Source: an uncultured Woeseiaceae bacterium
GTDB taxonomy: Bacteria; Pseudomonadota; Gammaproteobacteria; Woeseiales; Woeseiaceae
Length of the DNA: 7,728 nucleotides
Reading direction: 5' to 3'
Assembly (NCBI GenBank): GCA_947259435.1
Contig: CAMYMP010000690.1
Location: forward strand, 1-7,728
Shown: in pieces, positions 5,517 through 7,728 of the stretch
Layout of the letters: each line of letters begins with the position of its first letter
Numbering within the stretch: the stretch's first letter is position 1
Made by a program: the position numbers and the translations under genes
The notes under the pieces: model-generated
What the model was told of the DNA's origin: nothing
The model's database searches: none
The model's input: the letters and a program-made list of their open reading frames with translations, nothing else

Positions 5517-7319
5517 GTGGCCAAAGTCAACGACGTCGTCATCAAGATCGCAACAGTTAACGGCACCGGCTCGGCAAGCGCCAATGGCCTGCTGATGAAA
5601 TCGATCTTTCGCATGGGCATTCCCGTCGTTGGCAAGAACTACTTCCCATCCAATATTCAGGGGCTGCCGACGTGGTACGAGATCCGCGTAACCGGGGACG
5701 GCTACCAGGCACGTTCGGGCAGGGTCGATGTGATGGTCGCGATGAATGCGCAGACATACGCGCGCGATCTGGCGGAAGTGTCACCCGGCGGCTGGCTGAT
5801 TTACGACTCGACGTGGCCCCGCAACAGACTGCTGCATCGCGACGATGTCACTGTGCTCGGTATTCCCTTGTCGAGGATGTGCAACGAGCACTTCGACGGC
5901 GCGCGTGCGCGCATCCTGATGAAGAATATTGCGTATGTCGGTGCGCTCGCAGCGCTGCTCGAGATCGACCTGGAAACGATCACGGCTTTGCTGGAGCAGA
6001 CGTTCGCGGATAAGCAGCACCTGATCGATTCGAACATGGAAGCAATTCGACTCGGATTCGATTACGCGAACGAGAACTTCGCCTGCCCGTTGCCGAGAAA
6101 AGTCGCACCCATGGACGGGACGAACAAACATGTTGTGATCGACGGCAATACTGCAGCGGGTCTCGGATGCCTGTATGCCGGCGCAACCGTTGGCGCCTGG
6201 TATCCGATCACGCCGTCGACCTCCTTGATGGACGCGTTTCGTTCATTTTGCCAGGAATATCGCGTTGATCCGGAGACCGGAAAGCGAACCTATTGCATCA
6301 TCCAGGCCGAGGACGAGCTTGCCGCCATCGGCATGGTTCTGGGTGCCTGCTGGAACGGTGCACGGTCGTTCACACCGACGAGCGGCCCCGGCATTTCACT
6401 GATGAGCGAATTCCTCGGCTTTGGCTATTACGCGGAATTACCGGCGGTCATCTTCAACGTGCAGCGCGCCGGACCGTCGACGGGCATGCCGACGCGGACA
6501 CAACAAGCCGACATTCTGAGCTGCGCCTACGCGTCGCACGGAGATACGAAGCACGTGCTGCTGTTTCCGGCAGATCCGGGCGAATGCTTTTATATGGCAC
6601 AGCAGGCCTTCGATCTCGCGGAACGGCTGCAGACACCCGTGATGGTGTTGTCAGATCTCGATATCGGTATGAATGACTGGATGGTGCCGGAGTTCGAGTA
6701 CGACGAAGGATATGTACCGGACCGGGGCAAGGTGCTGTCCGCGGCCGAGCTGGAGGATATGGAGAGGTTCTACCGTTACCTCGATGTCGACGGCGACGGC
6801 ATTCCGTATCGGACGCTCCCCGGGACACACCCGAAAGGCTCCTATTTTACGCGCGGCTCCGGGCACACCAAAACAGGTGCCTACACCGAGGACTCTGCAG
6901 AGTATCAGGAAATCCTCGACCGCCTGCTGATCAAATGGGAGACTGCGCGCCGGGGCGTTCCGGAACCTGATATCGAGTATTCGAAATTCAATAAAGCCGC
7001 GATTCTGACGGTTGGCAGCGGTGCGGGCGCCTGCAAGGAAGCGATCGACCGGCTTGCAGAGCAAAAAGTCCCGTTGAACTACTGCCGCGTCCGTGCGTTT
7101 CCGTTCAGTGAGGAAGTGAAGAAATTTATCGACAAGCATGAGGTCGTTTATGTCGTCGAGCAGAATCGCGACGCGCAGCTCCGCACGCTGTTGATTCTCG
7201 ACAGCGGTGTCGATCCGGCCAAGCTCGTATCGCTGCTTCATTACAACGGGATGCCGCTCAACGCCGACTTCGTCGCGGAGAGCGTACTCGCAGAGCACAG
7301 CAAAGGACGGGCCGCATGA
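5517..7319 (+). CDS. korA: 2-oxoacid:acceptor oxidoreductase, fused gamma-alpha subunit
   Basis: With the beta subunit this forms an enzyme that oxidatively decarboxylates a 2-oxoacid to acyl-CoA, or runs in reverse with low-potential electrons. The protein has 600 residues. The gamma domain comes first (about 1-190), with NGTGSASANGLL near 15-26, KNYFPSNIQGLP, and a C-terminal helix rich in Leu. The alpha (pyrimidine-binding) domain follows with YPITPSTS (229-236), the family's substrate/thiamine loop, then TSGPGISLMSEFLG and GPSTGMPTRTQQ (319-330). A mid-C-terminal segment has DVDGDGIPYRTLPG (423 on), and a transketolase-C-like domain ends the protein. The gamma-alpha fusion and length match the KorA type seen in aerobic bacteria; no ferredoxin domain is fused here. 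The GTG start has a ribosome binding site. The stop overlaps the next start (ATGA at 7316-7319), indicating coupled translation and equal amounts of both subunits. 2-oxoglutarate is the likely substrate, but pyruvate or branched 2-oxoacids cannot be excluded. Confidence 0.9.
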   Translation: MAKVNDVVIKIATVNGTGSASANGLLMKSIFRMGIPVVGKNYFPSNIQGLPTWYEIRVTGDGYQARSGRVDVMVAMNAQTYARDLAEVSPGGWLIYDSTWPRNRLLHRDDVTVLGIPLSRMCNEHFDGARARILMKNIAYVGALAALLEIDLETITALLEQTFADKQHLIDSNMEAIRLGFDYANENFACPLPRKVAPMDGTNKHVVIDGNTAAGLGCLYAGATVGAWYPITPSTSLMDAFRSFCQEYRVDPETGKRTYCIIQAEDELAAIGMVLGACWNGARSFTPTSGPGISLMSEFLGFGYYAELPAVIFNVQRAGPSTGMPTRTQQADILSCAYASHGDTKHVLLFPADPGECFYMAQQAFDLAERLQTPVMVLSDLDIGMNDWMVPEFEYDEGYVPDRGKVLSAAELEDMERFYRYLDVDGDGIPYRTLPGTHPKGSYFTRGSGHTKTGAYTEDSAEYQEILDRLLIKWETARRGVPEPDIEYSKFNKAAILTVGSGAGACKEAIDRLAEQKVPLNYCRVRAFPFSEEVKKFIDKHEVVYVVEQNRDAQLRTLLILDSGVDPAKLVSLLHYNGMPLNADFVAESVLAEHSKGRAA

Positions 7320-7728
7320 GCTACATAAGTAAACCGGCGGTCTCGCACCCAAAAATGGCGCGCAACAAACTCGGCCTGACCGCCCGCGACTACGAAGGCA
7401 CGGTCTCGACCCTGTGCGCGGGTTGCGGACATGATTCGGTAACCGCTGCGATCATTCAGGCGGTGTTTCAGCTTAATATCGAGCCGCACATGCTGGCGAA
7501 GATGAGCGGCATTGGTTGCTCGTCCAAGACCCCTGCGTACTTTGTTAGCCAGTCGCATGGATTCAATTCGGTGCACGGCCGCATGCCGTCGGTTACTACA
7601 GGAGCAAGCGCGGCCAACCGCACGCTGACCTATATTGGTGTGTCTGGTGACGGCGATTCCCTGTCGATCGGCGCCGGGCAGTTTGTTCATGCGATCCGAC
7701 GCAATCTGAACATGTGCTACATCATAGA
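7316..7728 (+). CDS. korB: 2-oxoacid:acceptor oxidoreductase, beta subunit (partial, cut at the window end)
   Basis: This is the thiamine-diphosphate-binding catalytic subunit, partner of the preceding gene. The visible part has 137 codons; family members usually have about 280-360 residues, so more than half is missing. It shows LCAGCGH (33-39), where cysteines act as Fe-S ligands in this family, then SGIGCSS (64-70), FNSVHGRMPSVTTGA (83-97), and the thiamine-diphosphate/Mg motif GDGDSLSIGAGQ (111-122) followed by the HAIRRN segment. The last complete codons (CYII) lead into the place where relatives have the metal-binding Asn residues. The ATG overlaps the stop of the upstream gene by the ATGA pattern and has no strong ribosome binding site of its own, consistent with translational coupling. 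All motifs visible are intact. Confidence 0.9.
   Translation, partial: MSYISKPAVSHPKMARNKLGLTARDYEGTVSTLCAGCGHDSVTAAIIQAVFQLNIEPHMLAKMSGIGCSSKTPAYFVSQSHGFNSVHGRMPSVTTGASAANRTLTYIGVSGDGDSLSIGAGQFVHAIRRNLNMCYII

Noticed and set aside
4916..5635. 239-codon minus-strand open frame spanning the flavoprotein/korA junction
   Set aside because: It is antisense to the ferredoxin motifs and to the korA start; the arginine-rich product looks like a shadow translation.
6783..6812. EF-hand/dockerin-like D-x-D-G-D-G-I motif inside korA
   Set aside because: The DGDGIPYRTLPG stretch is, as I know the family, a normal conserved segment of KorA proteins, not a separate calcium-binding domain.
6651..7352. 233-codon minus-strand open frame opposite korA
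   Set aside because: It is antisense to conserved korA sequence and has no ribosome binding site or family motif.
1..7728. CRISPR array, IS element, tRNA, rRNA or phage genes
   Set aside because: I looked for direct-repeat arrays, terminal inverted repeats with a transposase, tRNA-like cloverleaf ends and phage proteins, and saw none.

Overview
The window looks like a chromosomal piece of a proteobacterium, most likely a gammaproteobacterium. The main support is the IlvA protein, whose two regulatory domains read very close to the enteric form. Coding density is high, GC content is moderate to high, and no phage, IS element, CRISPR array, tRNA or rRNA is visible. The lineage call is an inference; no marker gene settles it.

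Layout from left to right. At 1-109 (minus) is the first 36 codons of an exported protein with a clear signal peptide; the rest lies outside the window. From 110 to about 300 there is no convincing gene, only a small A/T-rich dyad. At about 301-549 (plus) is the C-terminal third of a class II aldolase/adducin-family protein without its N-terminal part, which I read as a gene remnant. Its stop codon lies 3 bases from the stop of a convergent, complete ilvA (553-2070, minus), encoding biosynthetic threonine dehydratase. A 178-base divergent intergenic region (2071-2248) carries a plausible ilvA promoter, a run of nine Cs and a 9-bp direct repeat. It leads into a dihydroorotase gene (2249-3589, plus) of the type I associate with Bacteroidetes.

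The right half is one operon: a plausible sigma-70-like promoter overlapped by a 9-bp perfect inverted repeat (3602-3648), then three tightly packed genes. The first encodes a 603-residue Fe-S/FAD/NAD(P) oxidoreductase with a C-terminal two-cluster ferredoxin domain. The second encodes a 600-residue fused gamma-alpha subunit of a 2-oxoacid:acceptor oxidoreductase (KorA type). The third encodes the thiamine-diphosphate-binding beta subunit (KorB type) and is cut by the window edge.

Together these three proteins should form an enzyme that converts a 2-oxoacid (2-oxoglutarate is the best guess) plus CoA to acyl-CoA and CO2, or the reverse. Electrons would pass through the Fe-S clusters to the flavin and then to NAD(P), rather than only to a free ferredoxin. 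This dedicated flavoprotein module is the most interesting system in the window. It is not wholly new: NADP-linked 2-oxoglutarate oxidoreductases with this kind of third subunit are known from denitrifying aromatic degraders. What it does in this organism is open.
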